Assembly (NCBI RefSeq): GCF_003347635.1
Contig: NZ_QDFY01000001.1
Coordinates: 744,001 to 808,000 of the forward strand
Direction: 5' to 3'
DNA length: 64,000 nucleotides
Source: Sphingosinicella terrae
GTDB taxonomy: Bacteria; Pseudomonadota; Alphaproteobacteria; Sphingomonadales; Sphingomonadaceae
Numbering within the stretch: the stretch's first letter is position 1; every line of letters starts with the position of its first letter. The notes under the pieces were generated by a model. It saw nothing but the letters and a program-made list of their open reading frames with translations, was not told the DNA's origin and searched no databases. The translations under genes and the position numbers were made by a program. Below, in pieces: positions 18,508 through 28,674 of this stretch.

Positions 18508-21500
18508 TTGGACAAGCTGCAGAAAATCCTCTCGGCCGATCGGGCGATGACGCTTTCGGGCGTCCCCTCCGGCTTCCAGCCCTGGCTCGCCGCCGACCTT
18601 GCCCGCGCCGCCTTTCACAAAGGCGGCCGCGCCGTCTTCGTCGCGCCGGACGAGGCCGGGATGCGCGCGATCGTGGACTCCGCTCATTATTTCGCGCCGG
18701 AGCTCGAGACCCTGGCCTTCCCGGCCTGGGACTGCCTCCCTTACGATCGCAGCTCGCCGTCGCTGCGCTCGACGTCGGAGCGACTGGCGACGCTGCACGC
18801 GCTCCAGCGCAAGCTCGACAAGCCGCAGCTCCTCGTCACCACCGTCAATGCGGCGCTCCAGCGCACCTTGACGCCCTTCCGCATCCGCCAGCTCGTCGCC
18901 CGCCTGGCTCCGGGCGAGCGCATCGGCCTCGACCGTCTCACCGCCCTTCTTCAGGCCAACGGCTATTCGCGCACCGACACGGTTGCCGATGCGGGCGAAT
19001 ATGCGGTGCGCGGCGGCCTCGTCGACCTCTTCCCTTCGGGCGAGGAGCAGGCGCTCCGGCTCGACTTTTTCGGCGACGAGATCGAGAGCGTACGCCGGTT
19101 CGATCCGGCGACCCAGCGCAGCATCGAGCGGATCGAGGGCTTCACCCTCCTTCCCGCGTCCGAAACCCTGCTCGACGAAGACAGCGTCAAGCGCTTCCGC
19201 TCGGGCTATCGCGAGCTGTTCGGCGCGACCGCCACCGGAGACCCGCTCTACCAGACGGTGTCCGAAGGCCGCCGGATCGCCGGCATCGATCACTGGCTGC
19301 CTTTGTTCGAGGAGCGGCTGGTGCCGTTGTTCGACCATCTCTCCGATGCCGACATCGTCGTGCGCGACCCCGGCGACAGCGGCGCCGCCTCCGCGCGGTT
19401 CGAGGCGGTTGCCGATTATTACGAGAACAGGCAACGCGCCGAGACCGGCGCGGCGGGCAGCTACCGGCCGCTCGCGCCCGAGCGGCTCTACCTCGTCAAG
19501 GCGGAATGGGAGGAGATCGTCGCCTCCCGTCCGCTCCACTTGGTGACGCCCTTCCATGAGCCCGAAAGCGCGAAGGTTCTCGACTTCGAAGTCGAGCCCG
19601 CCCGCGACTTCGCGCCGGAGCGCACCCAGAACGAGAATGTCTACGAATCAGTCGTCGCCCATGTCGCCGAGCTGCGGCGGGGCAAGCGCAAGGTCGTCCT
19701 CGCCAGCTATTCGGCCGGCGCGCGCGAGCGCCTCAAGGGGCTGCTCGCCGACCACGGCCTCGCCAAGGTCGCCGTCGCCGACGACTGGCAGGAGGCGCTC
19801 GGCGCGCCAGCCAGGGGCCAGGTCGCGCTCGCCGTCATCCAGCTCGACCACGGCTTCACGACGCGCGACGTCGCCTTGCTCACCGAGCAGGACATGCTCG
19901 GCGACCGCTTGGTGCGCCGGCGCAAGCGCAAGAAGAGCAACGAGGCCTTTCTCAACGAACTGGCGACGCTCACCCCCGGCGACCTCGTCGTTCATGCCGA
20001 TCACGGCATCGGCCGCTATGAGGGCCTGACCCAGATTCCGGTGCAGAAGGCGCCGCACGACTGCGTCGCGCTCGAATATGCCGGCGGCGACAAGCTCTAC
20101 GTACCGGTCGAGAATATCGACATCCTGTCGCGATACGGCAGCGAGAGCGACGGCGTCGCGCTCGACCGGCTGGGCGGCGAGGCCTGGCAGCGACGCAAGT
20201 CGCGGATGAAGGAGCGGATCCGCGAGATTGCCGGGGAGCTGATCAAGATCGCGGCGGAGCGGGCGCTTCGCCCGGGCGCAGTGGCCGAGCCCGACACCGG
20301 CTATTCCGCCTTCGCCGACCGCTTCCCCTACGAGGAGACCGAGGATCAGGATCGCGCGATCGCCGACGTCATCGGCGATCTCGGCCAAGGGCGGCCGATG
20401 GACCGGCTGGTCTGCGGAGACGTCGGCTTCGGCAAGACCGAGGTGGCGCTCCGCGCCGCCTTCGTCGCCGCCATGGGCGGGTTGCAGGTGGCGATGATCG
20501 CACCGACCACCCTGCTCGCCCGGCAGCATTACCAGAATTTCAAGGAGCGCTTCCAAGGCTTCCCGATCGAGATCGGCCGCCTCTCCCGCCTGGTCCCCGC
20601 CAAGGAGGCGAAGGAGACCAAGGAGGGGCTAAAGGAGGGCAAGATCGACATCGTCATCGGTACCCATGCCGTGATCGCGAAGTCGGTCGAGTTCAGGAAG
20701 CTCGGCCTCGTCATCGTCGACGAGGAGCAGCGCTTCGGCGTGACCCACAAGGAACGGCTGAAGACGCTCCGCACCGATGTCCATGTACTCACCTTGACCG
20801 CGACTCCGATCCCGCGGACGCTGCAGATGGCGATGTCGGGCCTTCGCGAGCTCAGCGTCATCCAGACCCCGCCGGTCGATCGCCTCGCGGTGCGCACCTA
20901 CGTGATGCCCTGGGACCCCGTCGTGATCCGCGAGGCGCTGCTGCGCGAGCATTATCGCGGCGGCCAGAGCTTCTTCGTCGTACCCCGGATCGCCGACCTG
21001 CCCGACATCGAGCAGTTCCTGCGCGAGGAGGTGCCGGAGGTCCGCTACGTCGTCGCCCACGGCCAGATGGCGGCGACCGAGGTCGAGGAACGGATGAGCG
21101 CCTTCTACGATCGGCGCTACGAGGTGCTGCTGTCGACCACGATCATCGAGAGCGGGCTCGACATACCGAGCGCCAACACGCTCATCGTGCACCGCGCCGA
21201 TCGCTTCGGCCTCGCCCAGCTCTACCAGCTGCGCGGCCGCGTCGGCCGGGCGAAGACTCGCGCCTACGCCTATTTCACCACACCGGAGGATCGGCTGGTC
21301 ACCGAGACCGCCGACAAGAGGCTGAAGGTGCTCGCGAGCCTGGAGAGCCTCGGCGCCGGCTTCGAGCTGGCCACCCATGACCTCGACATACGCGGCGCCG
21401 GGAACCTGCTCGGCGACGAACAGTCCGGCCATATCAAGGAGGTCGGCTTCGAGCTCTACCAGTCGATGCTCGAGGAGGCGATCATGGAGGCGAAATCGGG

Positions 21501-21972
21501 TGGCCTCGCCGAGGCACGCGAGCATTTCTCGCCGCAGATCACGGTCGACGCGCCGATCCTCATCTCGGAGGACTATGTCCCGGACCTCGACCTGCGCATG
21601 GGGCTCTACCGGCGGATGAACGAGCTCGAGAGCAGCGAAGAGATAGAGAGCTTCGCGGCCGAGATGATCGATCGCTTCGGCAAGCTCCCGGAAGAGACCG
21701 CGAACCTGCTCAAGGTGATCGAGATCAAGCTCAACTGTCGCAAGGCCCATGTCGCCAAGCTCGATGTCGGCGCCAAGGGGGCGCTCGTCCACTTCTTCAA
21801 CGATACCTTCCCGGACCTCCCCGGACTGCTCGCTTATGTCGAGCGGCTCAAGGGAACGGCGAAGCTGAGGCCGGACAGCAAGCTCGTCATCACCCGCAGC
21901 TGGCCCGATGCGCAGGCGCGGCTCAACGGTGCGCTCCAGCTGTCCAAGGGCCTGGCGAAGGTGGTCGGGTAG
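18508..21972 (+). CDS. mfd: Transcription-repair coupling factor
   Basis: ATP-dependent translocase that removes RNA polymerase stalled at DNA lesions and recruits UvrA. 1154 residues: UvrB-like N-terminal module, RNA-polymerase-interaction domain (PGDLVVHADHGIGRYEGLTQ near residue 490-510), RecG-like motor with Walker A GDVGFGKTEVAL near 637 and DEEQ box VDEEQRFGV near 737, and the C-terminal TRCF domain. Start is TTG at 18508; the next ATG (18547) would remove the conserved DKLQKILSADRAM beginning. It follows sdhE by three bases. Confidence 0.96.
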   Translation: MDKLQKILSADRAMTLSGVPSGFQPWLAADLARAAFHKGGRAVFVAPDEAGMRAIVDSAHYFAPELETLAFPAWDCLPYDRSSPSLRSTSERLATLHALQRKLDKPQLLVTTVNAALQRTLTPFRIRQLVARLAPGERIGLDRLTALLQANGYSRTDTVADAGEYAVRGGLVDLFPSGEEQALRLDFFGDEIESVRRFDPATQRSIERIEGFTLLPASETLLDEDSVKRFRSGYRELFGATATGDPLYQTVSEGRRIAGIDHWLPLFEERLVPLFDHLSDADIVVRDPGDSGAASARFEAVADYYENRQRAETGAAGSYRPLAPERLYLVKAEWEEIVASRPLHLVTPFHEPESAKVLDFEVEPARDFAPERTQNENVYESVVAHVAELRRGKRKVVLASYSAGARERLKGLLADHGLAKVAVADDWQEALGAPARGQVALAVIQLDHGFTTRDVALLTEQDMLGDRLVRRRKRKKSNEAFLNELATLTPGDLVVHADHGIGRYEGLTQIPVQKAPHDCVALEYAGGDKLYVPVENIDILSRYGSESDGVALDRLGGEAWQRRKSRMKERIREIAGELIKIAAERALRPGAVAEPDTGYSAFADRFPYEETEDQDRAIADVIGDLGQGRPMDRLVCGDVGFGKTEVALRAAFVAAMGGLQVAMIAPTTLLARQHYQNFKERFQGFPIEIGRLSRLVPAKEAKETKEGLKEGKIDIVIGTHAVIAKSVEFRKLGLVIVDEEQRFGVTHKERLKTLRTDVHVLTLTATPIPRTLQMAMSGLRELSVIQTPPVDRLAVRTYVMPWDPVVIREALLREHYRGGQSFFVVPRIADLPDIEQFLREEVPEVRYVVAHGQMAATEVEERMSAFYDRRYEVLLSTTIIESGLDIPSANTLIVHRADRFGLAQLYQLRGRVGRAKTRAYAYFTTPEDRLVTETADKRLKVLASLESLGAGFELATHDLDIRGAGNLLGDEQSGHIKEVGFELYQSMLEEAIMEAKSGGLAEAREHFSPQITVDAPILISEDYVPDLDLRMGLYRRMNELESSEEIESFAAEMIDRFGKLPEETANLLKVIEIKLNCRKAHVAKLDVGAKGALVHFFNDTFPDLPGLLAYVERLKGTAKLRPDSKLVITRSWPDAQARLNGALQLSKGLAKVVG

Positions 21973-22003
21973 GTCCGCCGGCGGGGCCGAGGTACCTCGT
22001 CTG

Positions 22004-22029
22004 TCCTCCGCGCGATCGCGCGGGGAGGA
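22004..22029. terminator. Hairpin between convergent mfd and EAL genes
   Basis: TCCTCCGCGCGA pairs with TCGCGCGG(G)GAGGA, a near-perfect stem with one extra G. It lies between two convergent stops (21972 and 22044), a place expected for a bidirectional terminator, but no T-tract follows on either strand. Confidence 0.4.
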
Positions 22030-22043
22030 TCGTCGTCGCGGCG

Positions 22044-24056
22044 TCAGCTGGCGACGATCTTTTCCAGCGCGGCGGTATCGACCGGCGGAGCGCAGAGGAA
22101 TCCCTGGTAGAGGGTGCAGCCTTCCTCGGCGAGCAACGCGAGCTGCTCCTCCGTCTCGACCCCCTCGGCCACGACGTCGAGGCCGAGCGATCGGGCCATG
22201 TCGATGACGCTTCGCACGACGATCCGGTCGCGCGTCGATCCCGCTATGTCCTGGCTCAGCCGCTTGTCGATCTTGAGATAGTCGAGCGGCAGCGCCTTCA
22301 AATAGGCGAGGCTGGAATAGCCCGTTCCGAAATCGTCGATCGCGACCCGCAGCCCGCCGCCGCGCAATTGGGCGAGCAGCGCACCCGCTCCGCCGAGATC
22401 CTCGATGAGGCCGCTTTCGGTGACCTCGACCGTCAGCCGGTCGGCAGCGAAGCCGCTCTCCCCGACCAGCGACAGGAACTGGGCGGCGAAGCCCGGGCGA
22501 ACGATGTCGGCCGCGGTGATGTTGACCGAGAGGCGCAGCCGGGCGAGCGGCTCCGGCCACGCGGCGGCCTCGGCGATCGCCCGCCGCTGAACATGTTCGG
22601 ACAGCTGCGCGATATAATCGGATCGCTCGGCGACGCTGAACAGGGTGGAGGCACCGAGCTCGCCGTAGCGCGGATGCATCCAACGGGCGAGCGCTTCGAC
22701 GCCGACGATCTCGCCGCTGGCGATGGCAACCTGCGGCTGGAACCGGATCTCGATCTCGCCTTGATCGAGCGCGCGCCTGAGGTCGACCTCGAGCCGCTCG
22801 CCGCGAGCCGTATCGCTCTCCGCCCCCTCCTCGAGCACCCGCACGGGTGCGCTGTCCGGCGCCTTCGCCTCGGCCAGGGCAACGCTGGCGCGGCGGAGCA
22901 ACCCCGCGGCATCGTCGCCTGGCTGGGCGATGGCGACCCCGGCGCGGCTGCCGAGGGAGACGACATGGTCGCCCGACATGAACGGCCGTCCGATCGCCTC
23001 GACCAGCTCGCCGGCGAGGAAGCGGCCGTCCTCGAGCGTCGCCGGGGGCGCCAGCAGGACGGCGAACTCGGCGCCGGCCATGCGTGCCACCAGGAGTCGG
23101 CGACCGTCGGGATCGACCTGACGCTCGATTCGCCGCGCGGCCGCCTGCAGCACGGCGTCGCCGACCGGACGGCCGAAAGCGGCATTGATCGCGTCGTAGC
23201 GGCTGACCGAGAGCAGGAGCGCGACCACCTGCGCCTGCCCGCCGCCTTCCTCCCCGCTCAGCCGGGCCTCCAGCCAGGCGCGGGCCGCGCGCGCATCGGC
23301 AAGGCCGGTGAGCGGGTCGCGGGCGGACGCCGGCCGCGCTCCTTCCGCGGCGATCGTCTCGGTGCGGCCGACGATGCCGCCCTCCGGTCGCGCCCGGACG
23401 TGATGCGCCATCCGCCCCGTGCGGCTTTCCAGGTCGGCATGGGCGAAGGCCGTGGCCTCTCCGGTCGAGACGACCCGTGCAACGGCGCTGCGCGCCGCCC
23501 GCCGTCCTTCCGGGTCGAGCTTGCGGAACAGCTCCATCAGGCTGATCCGGCGCCCCTCCGCTTCGCCCAGTCCCGCCTTGCGGGCGAGCGCCGGGCTGAG
23601 CTCGATCGTCCTCGAGCCCGGCTGCCAGCGCCACGAGCCCCCATCCCCGCGGTCGTCGAGCGCCCGGCGTTGGCCGTGGCCGCCGACGCGATCGGCGTGA
23701 CGCATCGCGAACTGGAAGGCGTGGACGAGTTGGGCCTCGGTGAAGGGACTGACGAGGAAATGAGTGGCGCCGAGCTTGAGAAAGTCCTCGAGCGCCGCCG
23801 AATCGTTGCGCGACAGCAGCACCAGCAGGGCAGCGGCATTCGCCTCGACGGCTTCCGCGACGGCGCGAACCGCCTCGAGGCCATCGCCGAGCGCGCCGCG
23901 GGCATCGACGACGGCGACCGCGGCGCCGGACGCGACGAACCGCGCCTCGGCATTCTCGGTCCGGCGCGCCGCCAGCGGCTGCCAGCCCGCGCTCTCCGCC
24001 AGCCGGGTCAGTTCGTCGCGGTGGCGGAAGGAAAGGATGAAGAGCGGCGCCGACAT
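22044..24056 (-). CDS. EAL-domain c-di-GMP phosphodiesterase with degenerate GGDEF
   Basis: 670 residues, cytosolic. An N-terminal receiver-like alpha/beta domain (residues 1-115, [10 protein letters not shown] and [14 protein letters not shown]) lacks a clear phospho-acceptor pattern. A middle GGDEF domain starts at [15 protein letters not shown] but its signature reads AGAEF, so cyclase activity is unlikely. The C-terminal EAL domain keeps catalytic motifs: [37 protein letters not shown] and YQGF, so c-di-GMP hydrolysis is likely. ATG at 24056 has GGGGCGGA just upstream. Divergent from nadK. No cognate kinase lies next to it. Confidence 0.9.
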   Translation of the reverse strand: MSAPLFILSFRHRDELTRLAESAGWQPLAARRTENAEARFVASGAAVAVVDARGALGDGLEAVRAVAEAVEANAAALLVLLSRNDSAALEDFLKLGATHFLVSPFTEAQLVHAFQFAMRHADRVGGHGQRRALDDRGDGGSWRWQPGSRTIELSPALARKAGLGEAEGRRISLMELFRKLDPEGRRAARSAVARVVSTGEATAFAHADLESRTGRMAHHVRARPEGGIVGRTETIAAEGARPASARDPLTGLADARAARAWLEARLSGEEGGGQAQVVALLLSVSRYDAINAAFGRPVGDAVLQAAARRIERQVDPDGRRLLVARMAGAEFAVLLAPPATLEDGRFLAGELVEAIGRPFMSGDHVVSLGSRAGVAIAQPGDDAAGLLRRASVALAEAKAPDSAPVRVLEEGAESDTARGERLEVDLRRALDQGEIEIRFQPQVAIASGEIVGVEALARWMHPRYGELGASTLFSVAERSDYIAQLSEHVQRRAIAEAAAWPEPLARLRLSVNITAADIVRPGFAAQFLSLVGESGFAADRLTVEVTESGLIEDLGGAGALLAQLRGGGLRVAIDDFGTGYSSLAYLKALPLDYLKIDKRLSQDIAGSTRDRIVVRSVIDMARSLGLDVVAEGVETEEQLALLAEEGCTLYQGFLCAPPVDTAALEKIVAS

Positions 24057-24162
24057 TCCGCCCCGGTGTAGCCCCAAGCCGATGGCCGTCCAATCGACCT
24101 TCGCCGAACAATCCCGCCTTGGCACATTGACGACATCGCGCCCGCAGCCTTACGCAGGCTTC

Positions 24163-24945
24163 ATGAGCGATCCGAGCACGAAGAAGATGGCGCTGGTCGC
24201 CTCCACCACCGCCAACGGGCAGGAGGCCGAGACGCTGCTGCGCGAACGCTACGACTTCGTGCCTCCCGAGGAAGCGGAGCTGATCGTCGCCCTCGGCGGC
24301 GACGGCTTCATGCTCTACACGCTGCACCGGATGCTCAATCGCGGCCGCGTCTGCCCCGTCTTCGGCATGAACCGCGGCACCGTCGGCTTCCTGATGAACG
24401 AATGGCGATCGGACGGGCTGATCGAGCGGCTCGAGCGGGCGCGCCCGTTCACCGTGGCTCCGCTCGAGATGACGGCGGAAACCGTCTCCGGCGCCATCGT
24501 CAAGCATCACGCGATCAACGAAGTGTCGCTGCTTCGCGAGACCCGGCAGACCGCAAAGATCGAGGTCAAGATCAATGACCGTGTCGTTCTGCCGGAGCTG
24601 ATCTGCGACGGCGTCCTGGTTTCGACCCCGGCGGGATCGACCGCCTACAATCTCTCGGCGCAGGGGCCGATCTTGCCGCTGAGCTCGAAGCTGATGGCGC
24701 TGACGCCGATCAGCCCGTTCCGGCCGAGGCGCTGGAGCGGCGCCCTGATCCAGGATGACCTCAAGATCGGCTTCCGAGTTCTCGATGCGGTGAAGCGACC
24801 GGTTTCGGCCGTTGCCGACCAGCACGAGGTGCGCGACGTCGCGACGGTGGAGGTGAGCGTCGACCGCACGGACACGCTGACCCTGCTCTTCGATCCGGAA
24901 CATGCGCTCGACGACCGGATAGTCCGCGAGCAATTTGCCGCCTGA
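24163..24945 (+). CDS. nadK: NAD kinase
   Basis: Phosphorylates NAD to NADP in the cytosol. 260 residues, a normal bacterial length. The GGDG nucleotide motif is at residues 45-48 ([10 protein letters not shown]), followed by [10 protein letters not shown] and the NAD-binding [20 protein letters not shown]. The frame is open far upstream but that part is antisense to the EAL gene; ATG at 24163 ([15 protein letters not shown]) gives the family-typical beginning. Followed by a promoter-like element and tRNA-Asn. Confidence 0.95.
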   Translation: MSDPSTKKMALVASTTANGQEAETLLRERYDFVPPEEAELIVALGGDGFMLYTLHRMLNRGRVCPVFGMNRGTVGFLMNEWRSDGLIERLERARPFTVAPLEMTAETVSGAIVKHHAINEVSLLRETRQTAKIEVKINDRVVLPELICDGVLVSTPAGSTAYNLSAQGPILPLSSKLMALTPISPFRPRRWSGALIQDDLKIGFRVLDAVKRPVSAVADQHEVRDVATVEVSVDRTDTLTLLFDPEHALDDRIVREQFAA

Positions 24946-24959
24946 AGCGTCGCCAAGTC

Positions 24960-24987
24960 TTGCAAGGTCCGCCGGGCCTGCTATGAG
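24960..24987 (+). promoter_or_regulatory. Sigma-70-like promoter for tRNA-Asn
   Basis: TTGCAA (24960-24965) and TATGAG (24982-24987) are 16 bases apart, with TGC before the -10 box as in an extended -10. The predicted start is about 43 bases before the tRNA. Confidence 0.5.
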
Positions 24988-25036
24988 GCCCGCCCGGACA
25001 GCATGACTGTCCCGCCTCGCGCGAGAGAGAGGCTGC

Positions 25037-25111
25037 TCCCCGGTAGCTCAGCGGTAGAGCAACCGGCTGTTAACCGGTTGGTCGATGGTTCGAATCCGTC
25101 CCGGGGAGCCA
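25037..25111 (+). tRNA. tRNA-Asn (GTT)
   Basis: Folds as a full cloverleaf of 75 bases with encoded CCA. Acceptor TCCCCGG pairs with CCGGGGA; D-arm GCTC/GAGC; anticodon stem ACCGG/CCGGT around loop CTGTTAA (anticodon GTT at 25069-25071); T-arm GATGG/CCGTC around TTCGAAT. Confidence 0.97.
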
Positions 25112-25228
25112 CTCTCCTTCAAGCCTGCCCCTCCCTGTCTGCCCTCGTGACCGATGCCCGCTCGCGCGCTCGCCGGCGGGCCTCGAAGAAGGGTTGCTTC
25201 CGCCGGCGTCCCGGACAAGGTTGAGCCG

Positions 25229-25693
25229 ATGGCACCGGCTCCCTACTGGCTTCTCCCGCTGGCGCTTGCCGGCTGGATCGCCGGCCAGGGGGCCTTCCCG
25301 ATGGACAGCGGCGGCTGGCCGGGAGCGGCTCAGCTTCCAGCGCAGGCCGGCGCCCGGGCCGCCACGACGGCGAGCGATGAGTCGGTCCCCCGAACGCATG
25401 GCTCGGCCGACTGCCCTTTGGCCGTCGATTTCCTCAGCGAGAGCTCCGGCATCGACGGGCAGGCGCTGCAAGATGTCGAGGCGTTTCTCGCCGATCGTAT
25501 CGAGGTGACGGCGATGGCGCGGCGTCATTGGGGATGGGAGGGCGAGACCACGCTCTGCGTTCAGGTCGGATCCGAGGCTCAAGCCAGAAGTCTGTTCCGG
25601 CGGATCCGGCGAGCCCTGCCCGAGCGACCGCAGGCGCCCATCACCGTACGGACAGCCTCGGGCCGTCATTTCAGCCTGCGCCCGGCGCGTTGA
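25229..25693 (+). CDS. Predicted exported protein of unknown function
   Basis: 154 residues. The start MAPAPYWLLPLALAGWIAGQ looks like a short signal peptide or N-terminal membrane helix. The rest is a small mixed domain with two Cys (SADCPLAVDF and TTLCVQVG) that could form a disulfide outside the cytoplasm. The frame opens at 25154, but the ATG at 25229 gives the signal sequence. No family recognised. It follows tRNA-Asn by about 120 bases on the same strand. An antisense frame covers the same region and looks like a shadow. Confidence 0.6.
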   Translation: MAPAPYWLLPLALAGWIAGQGAFPMDSGGWPGAAQLPAQAGARAATTASDESVPRTHGSADCPLAVDFLSESSGIDGQALQDVEAFLADRIEVTAMARRHWGWEGETTLCVQVGSEAQARSLFRRIRRALPERPQAPITVRTASGRHFSLRPAR

Positions 25694-25794
25694 ATCGCCC
25701 CGTCGGCCGCCGCTGCCGGCAGCTAGCAAACAGCTCTCGACGTAGGATTTGAGAATGCTACCTACAGCCTCCTGAAAGAAGGGGGAGATTCGAT

Positions 25795-25998
25795 ATGGAC
25801 GCCACCACTCGCACTGCCATTCGCGCGATCATCTACGGACTGGAGAAGGCCGGGGTCATCGCCGATCCCGCCGTCGCCCATATCGTCGAGCAGCTGCGTC
25901 TCGCCGCCGACACCGAGGCGGATTGCGACCGCCAGGACGAGGCCGACGCGCTTCGCGAGCTGGCCGACGACATCGAGGCGGACGCCCGCCTCGACTGA
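25795..25998 (+). CDS. Small acidic protein of unknown function
   Basis: 67 residues, predicted helical, strongly acidic toward the C-terminus (DCDRQDEADALRELADDIEADARLD). A strong ribosome site, AAGGGGGAG, stands nine bases before the ATG, which makes it more credible than its size alone would. No membrane segment or known motif. It stands alone between an exported unknown protein and the TRIC-like gene. The leader holds a 5-bp inverted repeat GTAGG...CCTAC. Confidence 0.65.
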   Translation: MDATTRTAIRAIIYGLEKAGVIADPAVAHIVEQLRLAADTEADCDRQDEADALRELADDIEADARLD

Positions 25999-26275
25999 GG
26001 CGGCCCGCAACGCTCGTCTCCACCGAGGCCGTCGGGCGAAGGTCGTGTAGTCGAACCATCCGCCAGCGGCCGGCGGCGCGGCCTATGCTCGTCGAGATCG
26101 CGCTGGCCGCAGCGGCCGACCTCAGCCGGCGGTCCCGCTCCTGCGCAAACGGCATCGTGACGATCTTTCGGGTGCCCCTATCGCTGGCGCCGACACCGGG
26201 CTTGCCACCGGCAGGGCCGGTTGCGAGAAGGTCCGGACTTTCGCCGCATGAGCAGCGTTGGAGGCGGCAAGACAG

Positions 26276-26911
26276 ATGAGCGCGGCCACCGCCCCCCTTC
26301 CCCCTGCCCTGCTGCCGGCGCTGGAGATGTTCGACTATGTCGGCATCGCCGTGTTCGCGCTCACCGGCGCCCTAGTCGCCGCCGAGAAGCGCCAGACCTT
26401 CGTCACCTTCGTCTTCTTCGCGGTCGCCACCGGGGTCGGCGGCGGCACCACGCGGGACCTGCTCATCGGCGCACCGGTCTTCTGGATGGACGAGAACTGG
26501 ATGCTCCTCATCTGCTTCGCGGCCGCCTTGCTGGTCTGGATGACGCCGGCGCGTTTCTGGGGCGGCCGCACCTTGCTCTGGCTCGATGCCGCCGGAGTCG
26601 CCGCCTATGCGACGTTCGGCGCCAGCAAGGCCATGCTCTTCGGCGTCGCCCCCGTTCCAGCCTTCATGATGGGCGTCCTCACCGCCTGCCTGGGCGGCAT
26701 CGTCCGGGACGTCCTCGCCGGCGAGCCTTCGATCCTGATGCGGCCCGAGCTCTACGTGACGGCGGCGGCGCTGTCCGCCGGCCTCGTCGTCGGTCTCGCC
26801 TTGGCCGGGGCGCCGGCTCTCGGCGGCGCCCTCGTCGCCGCCCTGGCCGGCTTCACCCTTCGCTGCGCGGCGATCGAGCGCGGATGGTCCCTCCCCAGCT
26901 ATCGTCGTTGA
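26276..26911 (+). CDS. TRIC/UPF0126-family membrane protein
   Basis: 211 residues with about seven hydrophobic segments. The two internal repeats carry the family's glycine motifs, GVGGGTTRDLLIGAPVFW near residue 57 and CLGGIVRDVLAGEPSILM near 140. The family is related to trimeric intracellular cation channels; the bacterial forms are sometimes linked to glycine uptake or cation conductance, and the specificity here is unknown. A TTG at 26258 is upstream in frame, but ATG 26276 (MSAATAPLPPALL) is preferred. No operon partner is evident; the next gene is convergent. Confidence 0.88.
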   Translation: MSAATAPLPPALLPALEMFDYVGIAVFALTGALVAAEKRQTFVTFVFFAVATGVGGGTTRDLLIGAPVFWMDENWMLLICFAAALLVWMTPARFWGGRTLLWLDAAGVAAYATFGASKAMLFGVAPVPAFMMGVLTACLGGIVRDVLAGEPSILMRPELYVTAAALSAGLVVGLALAGAPALGGALVAALAGFTLRCAAIERGWSLPSYRR

Positions 26912-26962
26912 GGCGATGCCGACAAAGAAGTGCCGCCGCGATGGTGCCGTGACGGGTCCGGC

Positions 26963-27490
26963 TCAGCCTGCCGCCATCGCCGGTTGACGCGCCTGTTGCC
27001 TTTCGGCCGCCGAAGCCGAGGCGGCCGAGGGACGCCCCTTCGGGAAGCCGCTGCGGCCGCTATAGTCGCGTGCCTCGCCCCGGCTCCTGGTGCGCTCCGA
27101 GCCGAGCTTAGCCGCAATCAGCGAATCGACCAGCAGGAATCCGGCCAGTGCGGCGAGCCCGACGACGACGTTGCGATGCTGCCGGCTGTCGTCCGTCCGG
27201 AGGCCGGTGGCGAGCGTGCCGATGTGGATGACGTCCCCGGCCGCGCGGCTCCACATGGCCGGCGTCACCTCCGTGGAGAGCACGCTTATTCCGGCCATCG
27301 CCTCCTGGGCGCCGAAGCTGCGGATGAGATTCTCCTTGCCTTCGAGGCCGAAGGTGCGGGCGATACGGCCCGGCGCCGCGACGAAGGCGACGGCGAGCCC
27401 GAAGCTCGCCCATCCCATCAGCCGGGCGGCGCGCAGGCTCCAGGTCATGCTCCGGTCGGCGGGACCGCCGGACAAGGTTGCGGCATTCAT
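26963..27490 (-). CDS. Predicted multi-span membrane protein
   Basis: 175 residues with about three to four hydrophobic segments (residues 20-45, 60-85, 105-130) and a basic, Arg/Ser-rich C-terminal tail. Gly/Ala-rich helices resemble the membrane part of proteins often annotated as 'cyclase dehydrase' or DUF4267-like; that match is from memory of the pattern only. The start at 27490 is fixed by GGGAGGAAGAG just upstream, which lies in the gap after the alcohol dehydrogenase stop; an ATG six codons earlier overlaps that ribosome site. Likely cotranscribed with the dehydrogenase. Confidence 0.7.
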   Translation of the reverse strand: MNAATLSGGPADRSMTWSLRAARLMGWASFGLAVAFVAAPGRIARTFGLEGKENLIRSFGAQEAMAGISVLSTEVTPAMWSRAAGDVIHIGTLATGLRTDDSRQHRNVVVGLAALAGFLLVDSLIAAKLGSERTRSRGEARDYSGRSGFPKGRPSAASASAAERQQARQPAMAAG

Positions 27491-27504
27491 CTCTTCCTCC
27501 CTGT

Positions 27505-28674
27505 TCACGGCTTCAGCACCACCTTGACGCAGCTGTCCTGCTTGTTCCGGAAAGTCCGATACATGCCCGGCCCCTGGTCGAGGGTCTCGCTGTGGGTGAT
27601 GACGAACGAGGGATCGATCTCGCCCTCCTCGATGCGGCGGGTGAGGTCGTCGGTCCAGCGTCGGACATGGGTCTGGCCCATGCGGAAGGTGAGGCCCTTG
27701 TTCATCGCCATGCCGAACGGGATCTTGTCGACGAGGCCGCTATAGACGCCGGGAATGGAGAGCGTGCCGCCGCCGCGGCAGACATAGATCATCTCGCGCA
27801 GGACATGGGCGCGGTCATTCGCCGTCATCGTCATCTGCTTCATCCGGTCCATCATCGAATCGAGATGGGAGGCGGCATGCGCCTCGAGCCCGACGGCATC
27901 GATGCATTTGTCCGGTCCCTTGCCGTCGGTGAGCTCGTTGAGGCGCTCGACGACGCTCTCCTCCTCGAAGTCGATCGTCTCCGATCCCGCCGCCGCGGCC
28001 ATGTCGAGCCGCTCCTTGAGCCGATCGATGGTGACTACCTTGCGGGCGCCGAGGATGAGCGCGCTTCGCACCGCCATCTGGCCGACCGGGCCCGCGCCCC
28101 AGACCGCAACGACGTCGCTGCGCTGGATGTCGCACTGGACCGCGGCCTGCCAGCCGGTCGGGAAGATGTCGCCGAGGAACAGAGCCTGTTCGTCGGTGAG
28201 GCTGTCAGGAACCTTGATGTGGGTGCCGTCGGCGAAAGGCACACGCAGATAGTCGGCCTGGCCGCCGGAATATCCTCCGGTGAGATGGGTGTAGCCGAAC
28301 AGGCCGGCGGTGGTGTGGCCGAACACCTTGTCGGCGAGCGCCTTGTTGCGGTTGGAGCGTTCACAGAGCGAGAAATTGCCGCGGCGGCACTGATCGCACT
28401 CGTCGCAGTTGATGGTGAACGGGATCACCACCCGCTCGCCCTTCCTGAGCTTGGTCACCCCGCGGCCGACCTCGACAACCTCGCCCATCATCTCGTGGCC
28501 CATGATGTCGCCCGGCTTCATCGCCGGAATGAAGTTGTGGAACAGGTGAAGATCGGAGCCGCATATCGCGCAGCTCGTCACCTTGATGATGGCGTCACGA
28601 TCATCCTCGATCTCGGGATCTGGGACGGTATCGTATCGAATGTCTTCCTTGCCGTGCCACACGAGCGCTTTCAC
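27505..28674 (-). CDS. Zinc-dependent alcohol/formaldehyde dehydrogenase-like protein
   Basis: Medium-chain dehydrogenase/reductase, 389 residues. Catalytic zinc ligands are in CAICGSDLHLFHN and GHEMMGEV; structural zinc Cys are CDECDQCRRGNFSLC (about residues 90-106). The Rossmann motif GAGPVGQMA is near 197-205. The overall pattern matches the glutathione-independent formaldehyde dehydrogenase-like branch. GTG start at 28674 is preceded by AAGGAGA eight bases upstream. A membrane-protein gene follows 14 bases after the stop. Physiological substrate unknown; the hemerythrin gene is divergent from it. Confidence 0.9.
   Translation of the reverse strand: MKALVWHGKEDIRYDTVPDPEIEDDRDAIIKVTSCAICGSDLHLFHNFIPAMKPGDIMGHEMMGEVVEVGRGVTKLRKGERVVIPFTINCDECDQCRRGNFSLCERSNRNKALADKVFGHTTAGLFGYTHLTGGYSGGQADYLRVPFADGTHIKVPDSLTDEQALFLGDIFPTGWQAAVQCDIQRSDVVAVWGAGPVGQMAVRSALILGARKVVTIDRLKERLDMAAAAGSETIDFEEESVVERLNELTDGKGPDKCIDAVGLEAHAASHLDSMMDRMKQMTMTANDRAHVLREMIYVCRGGGTLSIPGVYSGLVDKIPFGMAMNKGLTFRMGQTHVRRWTDDLTRRIEEGEIDPSFVITHSETLDQGPGMYRTFRNKQDSCVKVVLKP

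Noticed and set aside
20629-24933. 1434-codon open frame on the minus strand across mfd, the EAL gene and nadK
   Set aside because: Shadow frame caused by GC-rich codon periodicity; its product is low-complexity and the true genes on the other frames carry clear motifs.
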